Assembly: GCA_021812845.1 (NCBI GenBank)
Contig: JAKAML010000052.1
Location: 1-7,723 of the forward strand
Direction: 5' to 3'
DNA: 7,723 nt
From: Pseudomonadota bacterium
GTDB lineage: Bacteria; Pseudomonadota; Alphaproteobacteria; Rhizobiales; Hyphomicrobiaceae
Shown here piece after piece: positions 1 through 5,848 of the stretch. The stretch's first letter is position 1; every line of letters begins with the position of its first letter. The notes below the pieces were generated by a model that did no database searches, was not told the origin of the DNA, and saw nothing but the letters and a program-made list of their open reading frames with translations. The position numbers and the translations under genes were made by a program.

Positions 1-95
1 ATCTCGTTGTAGCTCACGCCCTTGCGGCGCAGCAGATCCTTGGCCATGTGGCAATAGGGACAGAGCATGGTCGTGTAGATCGTGATCTTCGACAT
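1..95 (-). CDS. grxC: Glutaredoxin 3 (5' part only)
   Basis: Only the first 31 codons are in the window; the gene continues beyond base 1. The reading from the ATG at 95 begins MSKITIYTTMLCPYC, with the dithiol glutaredoxin active site CPYC at residues 12-15 directly after the first beta strand. This is the usual position and sequence in bacterial glutaredoxin 3. Members are cytoplasmic thiol-disulfide oxidoreductases of about 85-90 residues that use glutathione to reduce protein disulfides. A GGAG lies about 12 bases upstream of the ATG, which is a long spacing, but no other start fits the family N-terminus. The gene follows comF on the same strand after 117 bases that contain a candidate promoter of its own. 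The call rests on the active site and N-terminus alone. Confidence 0.9.
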   Translation of the reverse strand, partial: MSKITIYTTMLCPYCHMAKDLLRRKGVSYNE

Positions 96-129
96 CGGCA
101 ATTCGTCTCCGGTCCTCGTCGAGTCCTCG

Positions 130-158
130 AATTTAGTGACGCCGGCGGCAAAGTCCAA
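130..158 (-). promoter_or_regulatory. Candidate promoter of the glutaredoxin gene
   Basis: Read on the minus strand, TTGGAC (153-158) is followed after exactly 17 bases by TAAATT (130-135), which matches the -10 consensus at four of six positions. Transcription would start near 123, giving a leader of roughly 28 bases before the ATG at 95. The -35 match is weak (three of six), so this is plausible rather than certain. It suggests the gene does not depend only on read-through from comF. Confidence 0.4.
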
Positions 159-212
159 CTATCGCCGCGACGAAATGCTCATTCCGCCGTGATGGTCGTG
201 GAAATGTGGCGG

Positions 213-1055
213 TCAGCGCACTGTCGGCACCCGATCGGTGACGAGGGCCAGCGCCAGGATGTCGACGCGGGCGGCGCCGGCCGACTTGAGCGCACGGGCG
301 CAGGCGTTCGCCGTCGCGCCGGTCGTCACCACGTCGTCGACCAGGACCACGTTGCGGCCGGCGATCTCGGGCACGCGCGATCTCGGCACCCTGAACGCCG
401 CGCGGACGTTCTCCTCCCGCTCGCGCGCCGACAGGCCCGGCTGCGGCCGGGTCCGGCGCGTCCTGACGAGCGCCAGCGGGCGGTATGCGATCCCTGCACG
501 CCGCGCCACCTCGGCGGCAATCACCGCCGATTGATTGTAGCGCCGCAGCCAGAGGCGCAGGCGCGACAGCGGCACCGGCACCACGGCGTGGGCATCGGTC
601 AGGATCTCGCGACCGGCCTCGACCAGCCAGCGTCCGAGCAGCCTGCGGGCGTGCTGCTGGTCGTGGAACTTGAGGTCGCGGATCAACTCGCGCATGGCGG
701 CGTCGTAGCGGGCGACGGCGCGGGCCCTGTCGTAGACCGGCGGATCGGCGGCGGCGGCGGCCGAGATCATGGTCCCGCCGACGTCGAACGGCATCGGCAG
801 GCCGAGCCGGTCGCAGACCGGCGGGCGGATGAATTCGATCTGCTGCCAGCAGGAAGGGCAGAGCGTGTCGTGGTCGAGGAGCGGCGCATGACAGGCGACG
901 CAGACCGGCGGCACGACGAAATCGGACGCCTTGCGCGCCAGCCGGGCCGCGGCCGCGCCGACGCGCCGCAGCACAGCGCGGCCGGGTGAGGTCGGCACGT
1001 CGATCTGCGGCGCAGCGGTCTCCGGACCGGCCCCGACGCCATCCTTCAAATCCAT
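213..1055 (-). CDS. comF: ComF family protein (phosphoribosyltransferase-like)
   Basis: A 280-residue protein with the two ComF hallmarks. Near the N-terminus are two cysteine pairs, C52-x2-C55 and C66-x2-C69, with another cysteine at 81; these should bind zinc. Near the C-terminus is a type I phosphoribosyltransferase signature, VVLVDDVVTTGAT at 236-248, which in this fold binds PRPP. Between them, VPVPLSRLRLWLRRYNQS (159-176) and RRTRPQPGLSAREREENV (200-217) are typical of the family. ComF proteins act in the cytoplasm; some are needed for DNA uptake in natural transformation, but many alphaproteobacterial copies sit outside competence clusters, so the role here is uncertain. The ATG at 1055 was preferred over the one at 1142 because GGGAGG lies about nine bases upstream of it and the extra 29 residues look unrelated. 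The upstream neighbour is a divergent methyltransferase gene. Confidence 0.88.
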   Translation of the reverse strand: MDLKDGVGAGPETAAPQIDVPTSPGRAVLRRVGAAAARLARKASDFVVPPVCVACHAPLLDHDTLCPSCWQQIEFIRPPVCDRLGLPMPFDVGGTMISAAAAADPPVYDRARAVARYDAAMRELIRDLKFHDQQHARRLLGRWLVEAGREILTDAHAVVPVPLSRLRLWLRRYNQSAVIAAEVARRAGIAYRPLALVRTRRTRPQPGLSAREREENVRAAFRVPRSRVPEIAGRNVVLVDDVVTTGATANACARALKSAGAARVDILALALVTDRVPTVR

Positions 1056-1153
1056 GCCGGAGCGCCTCCCGCGCCATGCTATCGTACCGTCAGGTCCGCG
1101 GCGAGACACCCCGTCACGAGCCGTCCTGCGGCCGCGCCCCACCGAGCGACAGC
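1056..1153. promoter_or_regulatory. Divergent spacer between comF and the methyltransferase gene
   Basis: These 98 bases must carry the start signals of both flanking genes. For comF (minus strand), TACGAT at 1081-1086 resembles a -10 box, but no good -35 box lies at the right distance. The comF ribosome-binding site GGGAGG is clear. For the plus-strand gene I see no convincing promoter, and the bases before its ATG (GAGCGACAGC) give only a weak Shine-Dalgarno sequence. Confidence 0.3.
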
Positions 1154-2077
1154 ATGTCCGACCCGATCAACGTGTTCGACCGCGCCCTCGTCGCGCGCCG
1201 CCGCGACCGCGCGGCGGCGGCGGACGGCGACCATGACTTCCTCTTGGCGCGGGTCGCCGAGGATTTCGCCGAGCGGCTGGCGATCGTCCAGCGGCAGTTC
1301 CCGCTCGCGCTGGCGCTCGGCGACGCCAGAGGTCGCGTGTCGGCCGTTCTGCGGACGTCGCGCCGCGTCGGGACGGTGATCGAGGCCGATCTGGCGCCCG
1401 CGCTCCTGCCCGCGGCGCGCGACCGCTTGCGCGTGGTCGCAGACGAGGAGGCACTGCCGTTCGCCGACGCCTCGCTCGATCTCGTGGCGTCCGGGCTGAC
1501 GCTGCACCTCGTCAACGACCTGCCGGGCGCGCTCGTCCAGATCCGGCGTGCCCTGAAACCCGACGGGCTCTTCCTGGCCGCGCTGCTCGGCGGCCAGACC
1601 CTCGACGGGCTGCGCGCGGCCTGGGTCGCGGCGGAGGCGGAGATCCACGGCGGCGCCTCCCCCCGCGTGGCGCCGTTCGCCGACGTGCGCGACCTCGGCG
1701 CCCTCTTGCAGCGGGCAGGGTTCGCACTGCCGGTGGTGGACAGCGACGTGGTCCGCGTCGCCTACGCCGAACCGCTGGCTTTGATGCGCGAGCTGAAGGC
1801 GATGGGCGCGAGCAACGCCCTTGCCTCCCGTCGGCGCCGGCCCGTCACGCGGCGCCTGTTGCTCCGCGCCTGCGAGATCTACGCCGACAGGCACGCGCGG
1901 CCGGACGGGCGGGTCGAGGCGACGTTCGAGATCATCACGCTGACGGCTTGGGTTCCGCACCCGAGCCAGCCGAAGCCGCTGCGTCCGGGCAGCGCCAGGA
2001 CGCGGCTCGCCGACGCGCTCGGAGTGACCGAGCAGACGCTGCCGGCACGCGGGCGGCCCGGCGGCGAGGAGCGATAG
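1154..2077 (+). CDS. NDUFAF5/BioC-like methyltransferase-fold protein
   Basis: A 307-residue protein with a class I SAM-dependent methyltransferase fold. Beyond the fold it carries blocks I recognise from the mitochondrial complex I assembly factor NDUFAF5: LPFADASLDLVASGLTLHLV at 101-120 followed by NDLPGAL; LKPDGLF at 134-140; GGQTLDGLR at 146-154; GGASPRVAPF at 166-175; and MRELKAMGASNAL at 211-223. Human NDUFAF5 modifies an arginine of a complex I subunit; whether bacterial members do the same is not shown by the sequence. The glycine-rich SAM loop is altered: LALGDARGRV (53-62) stands where LDLGxGxG is expected. The tail SQPKPLRPGSARTRLADALG (271-290) is typical of alphaproteobacterial members. 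The ATG at 1154 was chosen because MSDPINVFDRALVARRRDRA matches the family N-terminus; the open frame extends upstream but runs into the comF promoter side. Confidence 0.85.
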   Translation: MSDPINVFDRALVARRRDRAAAADGDHDFLLARVAEDFAERLAIVQRQFPLALALGDARGRVSAVLRTSRRVGTVIEADLAPALLPAARDRLRVVADEEALPFADASLDLVASGLTLHLVNDLPGALVQIRRALKPDGLFLAALLGGQTLDGLRAAWVAAEAEIHGGASPRVAPFADVRDLGALLQRAGFALPVVDSDVVRVAYAEPLALMRELKAMGASNALASRRRRPVTRRLLLRACEIYADRHARPDGRVEATFEIITLTAWVPHPSQPKPLRPGSARTRLADALGVTEQTLPARGRPGGEER

Positions 2078-2080
2078 CTC

Positions 2081-2096
2081 GCGGACCATCGTCCGC
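2081..2096 (+). terminator. Short hairpin after the methyltransferase stop
   Basis: A perfect 6-bp stem GCGGAC/GTCCGC with a CATC loop begins three bases after the TAG at 2075-2077. No T-run follows it on the plus strand, so it is at best a weak terminator or an mRNA-stabilising 3' hairpin. Confidence 0.3.
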
Positions 2097-2121
2097 ACCC
2101 AGGGCCAGAAAACGGGAGCCC

Positions 2122-2163
2122 AAAAAAGGCAGCGGACCGGCACAGTCCCGTGCGCGGTCCGCT
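2122..2163 (-). terminator. Rho-independent terminator of the small exported-protein gene
   Basis: Arms AGCGGACC (2131-2138) and GGTCCGCT (2156-2163) pair perfectly over 8 bp, and an inner GCAC/GTGC pair extends the stem. Read on the minus strand, the stem is followed by GCC and then six T residues (2122-2127). It lies about 64 bases past the stop codon of the minus-strand gene at 2227-2685. On the plus strand no T-run follows, so it mainly serves the minus-strand transcript. Confidence 0.75.
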
Positions 2164-2191
2164 CCATGGTCGCTGCGATGGCCGAGCGCGG

Positions 2192-2214
2192 GCCGATCCG
2201 GCCGGCGGATCGGC
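2192..2214. other. Perfect 9-bp hairpin in the convergent spacer
   Basis: GCCGATCCG (2192-2200) and CGGATCGGC (2206-2214) form a 9-bp stem with a five-base loop, 12 bases past the stop of the minus-strand gene. There is no adjacent T-run on either strand. With the terminator at 2122-2163 it gives the small gene a two-hairpin 3' end. It may be an mRNA 3'-end structure or a chance palindrome in GC-rich DNA. Confidence 0.4.
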
Positions 2215-2226
2215 GCTGATCGCGCG

Positions 2227-2685
2227 CTACTTTTTCTTCGTCGGCGCTGCCTTGTTCGAGAACTCGGCCCAGCCGGGACCCTTGGTGGCCGGCGCGCGGC
2301 TCAGGCAGGCATCGCGCTTGGCTGGCTCGACCTTGGCGCACGGACTGGACGGATTGACACCGGACGCCACGGAGCCGGCGGCGGCAACCGGAGCGGCGCC
2401 CTTTGCAGCGCCCTTGGCCGGTGCATCGGCCTTCGCCGCGGCCGGAGCGGCAGCCGCGGCCTGGCCGCCGAGCGGGACCGGGCCCTTCACCGTCGGCAGG
2501 CTGCGAATGCAGATGTCGCGCTTGGCCGGCTCGACCTTCGAACAGTCGGTCCACTGCTTGGCAGCGGCGGGCGGAGCGGCGGCGACCTTCTTCTTCTTGC
2601 TCTTCTGGGCATACGCCTCCGGCGCCGAAACCAAGGCCAGTCCGGCGATGGCGGCGCAGTACGCGAGTGCAACTGACTTCCTCAT
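2227..2685 (-). CDS. Small exported protein with two CX10C repeats
   Basis: A 152-residue protein I do not recognise. Residues 1-26 look like a Sec signal peptide: MRK, a hydrophobic stretch (VALAYCAAIAGLALVSA), then AYA just before Q27, so the mature part should be periplasmic. The mature chain starts with a lysine cluster, KSKKKK (28-33). It then holds a 22-residue unit at 48-69 and a second copy at 116-137, identical at 14 positions. Each has the core CxKVEPAKRDxC and ends KGP. A linker rich in Ala, Pro and Lys (about 72-113) separates them, and the tail is PTKKK. The four cysteines (48, 59, 116, 127) suggest disulfides. The ATG at 2685 has an excellent GGAGGAA Shine-Dalgarno sequence seven bases upstream; the longer frame to 2727 lacks one and would bury the signal peptide. 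The gene has its own terminator, so it is probably monocistronic. Confidence 0.82.
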   Translation of the reverse strand: MRKSVALAYCAAIAGLALVSAPEAYAQKSKKKKVAAAPPAAAKQWTDCSKVEPAKRDICIRSLPTVKGPVPLGGQAAAAAPAAAKADAPAKGAAKGAAPVAAAGSVASGVNPSSPCAKVEPAKRDACLSRAPATKGPGWAEFSNKAAPTKKK

Positions 2686-2710
2686 TTCTATTCCTCCGTA
2701 ACCAGTGGCA

Positions 2711-2740
2711 ATAAAGCCAGTTGACATGGCTCGAATCCAA
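2711..2740 (-). promoter_or_regulatory. Candidate promoter of the small exported-protein gene
   Basis: On the minus strand TTGGAT (2735-2740) is followed after 18 bases by CTTTAT (2711-2716). This would give a transcript start near 2702 and a short leader containing the strong GGAGGAA site before the ATG at 2685. Both boxes are imperfect. The local drop in GC content supports a promoter here. Confidence 0.35.
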
Positions 2741-2787
2741 CCTCGTCAGGACCACCCTTTAGCAGAGTTGGCTCTCCACTGTCACGA

Positions 2788-2879
2788 TCTCGCCGCAGTC
2801 TCGCCGCTTCGCGTGGCAAGCCGGACGCGCCATCCGGCTTCTGCCGCGACACGGGTCTGTGGCACTTCTGCCGCAGTCT
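2788..2879. repeat. Short direct repeats in the spacer downstream of mutT
   Basis: TCTCGCCGC occurs at 2788-2796 and 2799-2807. TTCTGCCGC occurs at 2839-2847 and 2866-2874. GCCGCAGTCT occurs at 2792-2801 and 2870-2879. The units share the core TCT(C)GCCGC. No open frame with coding character covers this stretch. The repeats may be protein-binding sites or simple low-complexity drift. Confidence 0.35.
2818..2840 (-). terminator. Candidate terminator of the argJ-mutT transcript
   Basis: AAGCCGGA (2818-2825) and TCCGGCTT (2833-2840) form a perfect 8-bp stem with a seven-base loop, 46 bases past the mutT stop on the minus strand. The stem itself ends in TT, but no longer T-run follows, so termination could be weak or Rho-assisted. 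Its position is what one expects for the 3' end of the argJ-mutT unit. Confidence 0.4.
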
Positions 2880-2886
2880 GTTCGGC

Positions 2887-3294
2887 TCAACCGAGGAGAT
2901 CTCTCAGCCACGGCACGACGGGCACGTCTGCCGGGGGCATGGGGTAGTCCGTCAGTCTGCTGGCCCTGACCCAGGCGATGCGCTGTCCCTCGCGGGGCAG
3001 GAGATCGCCATCCCATTGCCGGCACAAGAAAATTGGCATCAAAAGGTGAAACGTTTCATAACCATAACTCGCGAAAGTGAAGGGTGCGAGGCAAGTTTCA
3101 CACACATCTATCGATAATTCCTCGGAAAGCTCCCGGCACAGCGCGGCCTCCGGCGTCTCCGCGGCATCGACCTTGCCGCCCGGGAACTCCCACAGGCCGG
3201 CCATCGATTTCCCCGCCGGCCGCTGGGCCAGGAGAACCCGGTTGTCGGCGTCGATCAATGCGGCGGCCGCCACGAGCACGATGGGCTTCGACAT
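2887..3294 (-). CDS. mutT: MutT-type Nudix hydrolase (8-oxo-dGTP diphosphatase family)
   Basis: A 135-residue single-domain Nudix protein, the usual MutT length. The Nudix box runs from G40 to I62 in the form G-x5-E-x7-REL-x-EEL-S-I, with the metal-binding glutamates E55, E58 and E59 present. The glycine usually found near the end of the box (EExG) is serine 61. Flanking signatures fit bacterial MutT: LLAQRPAGKSMAGLWEFPGG at 21-40 and DYPMPPADVPVVPWLRDLL near the C-terminus. MutT hydrolyses 8-oxo-dGTP to the monophosphate and so prevents A:T to C:G transversions; this substrate is inferred from family likeness. The ATG at 3294 begins MSKPIVLVAAA, normal for the family, with AGAGGA only a few bases upstream. 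It lies 74 bases downstream of argJ on the same strand with no obvious promoter between, so the two are probably co-transcribed. Confidence 0.92.
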   Translation of the reverse strand: MSKPIVLVAAAALIDADNRVLLAQRPAGKSMAGLWEFPGGKVDAAETPEAALCRELSEELSIDVCETCLAPFTFASYGYETFHLLMPIFLCRQWDGDLLPREGQRIAWVRASRLTDYPMPPADVPVVPWLRDLLG

Positions 3295-3368
3295 GGTCCT
3301 CTGCGATCCAGTTTGGTGTCTTCCGGTCCGGCGCGGGATGTCGCGCGAGCCTGCGGACCGGCCGCGCG

Positions 3369-4613
3369 TCAACTGCGGTAGTCGGCGTTGATCGACACGT
3401 AATCGTGCGTCAGATCGCACGTCCACACCGTCGCCGCGGCTTTGCCGACCCCGGCGTCGATGCGAATGGTGATCTCGCGGTTCTTCATGTACGCCGCCAC
3501 CGTCTTCTCGACGTATTCGGCTGCCCGCTCGCCGTCGCGCGCCACCGAGTGCGGCCCGAACCAGATGGCGAGCTTGTCGCGATTGGCAGCCTCGCCCGAT
3601 TTGCCGACTGCCATCACGACGCGGCCCCAGTTGGGATCCTCGCCGGCGATCGCGGTCTTGAGGATCGGCGAGTTGGCGCAGGCGAGCGCGATCTTGCGTG
3701 CTGCCGCCCACGTCTTGGCGCCGGTGACCTCGAAGGTGACGAACTTCGACAGCCCCTCGCCGTCCTTGGCGACCATGATCGCGAGCTCGCGCATGGCGTC
3801 GTGCAGAGCCTCGGAGAACGCCCCGAGCGGCGCGCCCGGCCGGGTCACAGGCTTCTGTCCCCGTCCAGCCGCGGCGCCCGTCGCGAACATCAGGCAGGTG
3901 TCGGAGGTCGAGGTGTCGCCGTCGACCGTCATACAGTTGAAGGTCGTCTTGGCGTGCTCGGCGAGTAGCGCCTGCAGCACCGGCGGGGCGATGGCCGCGT
4001 CGGTGAACAGGAAGCACAGCATCGTCGCCATGTCGGGCGCGATCATGCCGGCGCCCTTGCAGAAGCCGTTGATGGTGACGTCGACGCCGCCGATCCGGGC
4101 CTTGCGCGTGACGAGCTTGGGATAGGTGTCGGTGGTCATGATCGCGCGCGCGGCGGCCTCGAACCGGTCGGGCGCGGCGGTCGCGACGAGGCCGTCCAGC
4201 AGGTGGGCGAACCGCGTCGCGTCGAGCGGCTCGCCGATGACGCCGGTCGAGGCGACGTAGACGTCCCGCGGGCCGCCGCCGGCCGCCTTGGCCGCGAATT
4301 TTGCCGTCAGCGCCACCGCCTCCGCGCCCTTCCTGCCGGTGAAGGCGTTGGCGTTGCCCGAGTTGACGACGAGGATCCGCGCCGCCCCCGATTTCAGGCT
4401 CTTCCGGCACCACAGCACCGGTGCCGACGCGGTCTTGGATTGGGTCAGCACGCCGGCGGCGGTGGTTCCCTCGTCGAGGACGGCGACCATCAGGTCGGTG
4501 CGGCCCTTGTAGCGGATGCCGGCCTCGGCGGTCGCGAACCTGACGCCGTCGAGCGCCGGCAGCCGCGGCAGGGACTTCGGTGCGAACGGCGAGACGGTCG
4601 TGATCTTGCCCAT
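3369..4613 (-). CDS. argJ: Glutamate N-acetyltransferase ArgJ (ornithine acetyltransferase)
   Basis: A complete 414-residue ArgJ. The enzyme moves the acetyl group from N-acetylornithine to glutamate in the cyclic arginine pathway; some members also use acetyl-CoA to make acetylglutamate, which cannot be decided here. ArgJ is an Ntn-type enzyme that cleaves itself into alpha and beta chains. The cleavage motif KGAGMIAPDMATM is at 186-198, with Thr197 as the predicted new N-terminus and nucleophile. STGVIG (122-127) supplies the likely oxyanion hole. Other blocks are NSGNANAFTG (84-93), CMTVDGDTSTSDT (227-239), GEDPNWGR (324-331) and the terminal YVSINADYRS. The ATG at 4613 gives MGKITTVSPFAPKSLP, a normal N-terminus, with GGAG six bases upstream. 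A second ATG with a stronger purine-rich site lies out of frame 23 bases upstream. mutT follows on the same strand. Confidence 0.96.
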   Translation of the reverse strand: MGKITTVSPFAPKSLPRLPALDGVRFATAEAGIRYKGRTDLMVAVLDEGTTAAGVLTQSKTASAPVLWCRKSLKSGAARILVVNSGNANAFTGRKGAEAVALTAKFAAKAAGGGPRDVYVASTGVIGEPLDATRFAHLLDGLVATAAPDRFEAAARAIMTTDTYPKLVTRKARIGGVDVTINGFCKGAGMIAPDMATMLCFLFTDAAIAPPVLQALLAEHAKTTFNCMTVDGDTSTSDTCLMFATGAAAGRGQKPVTRPGAPLGAFSEALHDAMRELAIMVAKDGEGLSKFVTFEVTGAKTWAAARKIALACANSPILKTAIAGEDPNWGRVVMAVGKSGEAANRDKLAIWFGPHSVARDGERAAEYVEKTVAAYMKNREITIRIDAGVGKAAATVWTCDLTHDYVSINADYRS

Positions 4614-4675
4614 GGGCGTCTCCGGGGGGTGCTCATTGTCTCTCCTCCCCTCGCAGGGTTGGATCTCGAGCTTCG

Positions 4676-4713
4676 CCCGCCTCCCCCTCCCCCCGTAGGC
4701 CCGGTGGGAGGGG
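4676..4713 (-). promoter_or_regulatory. G-rich, foldable stretch in the argJ 5' leader
   Basis: On the minus (argJ sense) strand, 4702 down to 4676 reads as four guanine runs of at least three, spaced by 5, 1 and 4 bases, which fits the G-quadruplex pattern. The same guanines can pair in a hairpin: CCCCTCCC (4684-4691 on the plus strand) is complementary to GGGAGGGG (4706-4713). The stretch lies 60-100 bases upstream of the argJ start, between the parvulin terminator and argJ. I found no convincing -10/-35 pair in 4614-4770, so it is uncertain whether this DNA is transcribed. Confidence 0.35.
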
Positions 4714-4770
4714 ACGTGGAGTGCCAGGACCGACGGCCCAGCCCAAGATGCAAAGGAGTATCGGGCCCCC

Positions 4771-4807
4771 ACAAAACAAATCGGGCCGCCTTGTTCAAGC
4801 GGCCCGA
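4771..4807 (-). terminator. Rho-independent terminator of the parvulin gene
   Basis: TCGGGCCGC (4781-4789) and GCGGCCCGA (4799-4807) form a perfect 9-bp GC-rich stem with a nine-base loop. On the minus strand it is followed by TTTGTTTTGT (4771-4780). The stem begins 34 bases after the TAG of the peptidyl-prolyl isomerase gene. This is the clearest terminator in the window, and it separates the parvulin transcript from argJ. Confidence 0.87.
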
Positions 4808-4841
4808 CCGGGAAATTCGGCGAGGACGCGGCGCCGCGAGG

Positions 4842-5789
4842 CTACTTCTTCTCGCCCTTGGCCTTCTCCTGCGATTCGATCTGCGCCTTGATCTGGTCCT
4901 CGAGCGCCTTCTTCTGCGCCTCGGCCTGCTTGTCCTGCTCCTCGACCTGCTTCTTGATCTCGGCGTCGACGTACTCGACCTTGGCCTTGGCGCGGAGGTC
5001 GCCGGCTACCGCTTGGGCCTTGCGGTAGATCATCGACGACAGGATCCGGTCCTTGACCTCGTCGAAGGTCGGCAGCTTCTTCTCGCGCCGATCCTCGAGT
5101 TTGATCACGTGCCACCCGAACTGGCTCTTCACGGGCTTGGAGATCTCGCCCTTCTTCAGTCCGAACGCTGCATCCTCGAACTGCGGCACCATCTGGCCGC
5201 GGCTGAAGAATCCGAGCATTCCGCCGTCCTCCTTGGAGCCCGGATCCTTGGAGTGCTCCTTGGCGAGGGCCGCGAAATCACCACCGCCGCGCGCCTTGTC
5301 GGCGATCTCCTTGGCCTTCTCCTCCGCGTCGACGAGGATGTGCCGGGCCTGCACCTCCTCGTCCGGCTTCAGGCCCTTGACCTGATCGTCGTAGAAGGTC
5401 TTGGCGGTGGCTTCGCTCACCTGCTCCTTCACGTTCTTGTCGAAATAGGCATCGCGCAGGGCGCGGCGGCGATAATACTGCATCCGCTCGTCGAACCCGC
5501 TGCCGGTGCCGAGCTTCTGCTCCTCGGCGGCGTCGGCGAAGATCTGGTTCTCGATCAGGAACTCGACCAGGGCCCGCCGGCGCTGGCTCTCGGGCAGGCT
5601 GCCGAGGTCGGCGCCGATCTCGTTCTCGGCCCGCTTCAGGTCGGCGTCCGTCAGCGACTTGCCGTTGACCTTGGCCACCACCTTGTCGGCACCCGGCTTG
5701 TCCTGGGCGGCGACGGGAAGGCCGAGGCCACTCGTGGCGAGAACGGCGAAGGCGCTGGCGACGAGGAAGCGGCGGGCGTTGAAGGTCAC
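4842..5789 (-). CDS. Exported parvulin-type peptidyl-prolyl cis-trans isomerase
   Basis: A 315-residue protein of the PpiC/PrsA/SurA group. Residues 1-28 form a signal peptide (basic NARR, hydrophobic core, cleavage likely after VAA before Q29), which places it in the periplasm. Residues 36-135 form a helical SurA-N-like part (VVAKVNGKSLTDADLKRAEN). The parvulin domain spans about 146-235: RHILV with H150, the GGMLGFFSRGQMVPQFEDAAF block (189-209), and FGWHVIKL with H227. It should catalyse proline isomerisation and chaperone exported proteins. Residues 270-315 are a Lys/Glu/Gln-rich, probably helical or coiled-coil tail ending KGEKK. The start is a GTG at 5789: no in-frame ATG lies near the signal peptide, an AGGATC lies a few bases upstream, and the long frame back to 6188 has no signal or family likeness. 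It is divergent from secA and has its own terminator. Confidence 0.92.
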   Translation of the reverse strand: MTFNARRFLVASAFAVLATSGLGLPVAAQDKPGADKVVAKVNGKSLTDADLKRAENEIGADLGSLPESQRRRALVEFLIENQIFADAAEEQKLGTGSGFDERMQYYRRRALRDAYFDKNVKEQVSEATAKTFYDDQVKGLKPDEEVQARHILVDAEEKAKEIADKARGGGDFAALAKEHSKDPGSKEDGGMLGFFSRGQMVPQFEDAAFGLKKGEISKPVKSQFGWHVIKLEDRREKKLPTFDEVKDRILSSMIYRKAQAVAGDLRAKAKVEYVDAEIKKQVEEQDKQAEAQKKALEDQIKAQIESQEKAKGEKK

Positions 5790-5848
5790 GATCGAGATCC
5801 TGGGTTGTTGGCAGGACACCGGAACGACGCGCGCAGGCGCAGGCCGCG

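Noticed and set aside
2192..2214. A dispersed repeat family based on CCGGCGGATC shared by the hairpin at 2192-2214 and the inverted-repeat arm at 5849
   Set aside because: The same 10-mer also occurs inside the comF coding sequence near 738, so sharing is probably a product of GC-rich composition.
2721..2726. A perfect TTGACA on the plus strand between the small exported-protein gene and mutT
   Set aside because: No -10 box lies 16-19 bases downstream and there is no plus-strand gene for it to serve.
1079..2755. A 558-codon open frame on the minus strand, antisense to the methyltransferase gene
   Set aside because: Composition is Arg/Gly/Ala-rich with no family likeness. It spans the convergent spacer, its terminator and two real genes in other frames. 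Long antisense frames are normal in GC-rich DNA.
2705..3025. Small frames on both strands in the spacer downstream of mutT
   Set aside because: They overlap the mutT coding end in other frames and show no coding character; the spacer holds repeats and a hairpin instead.
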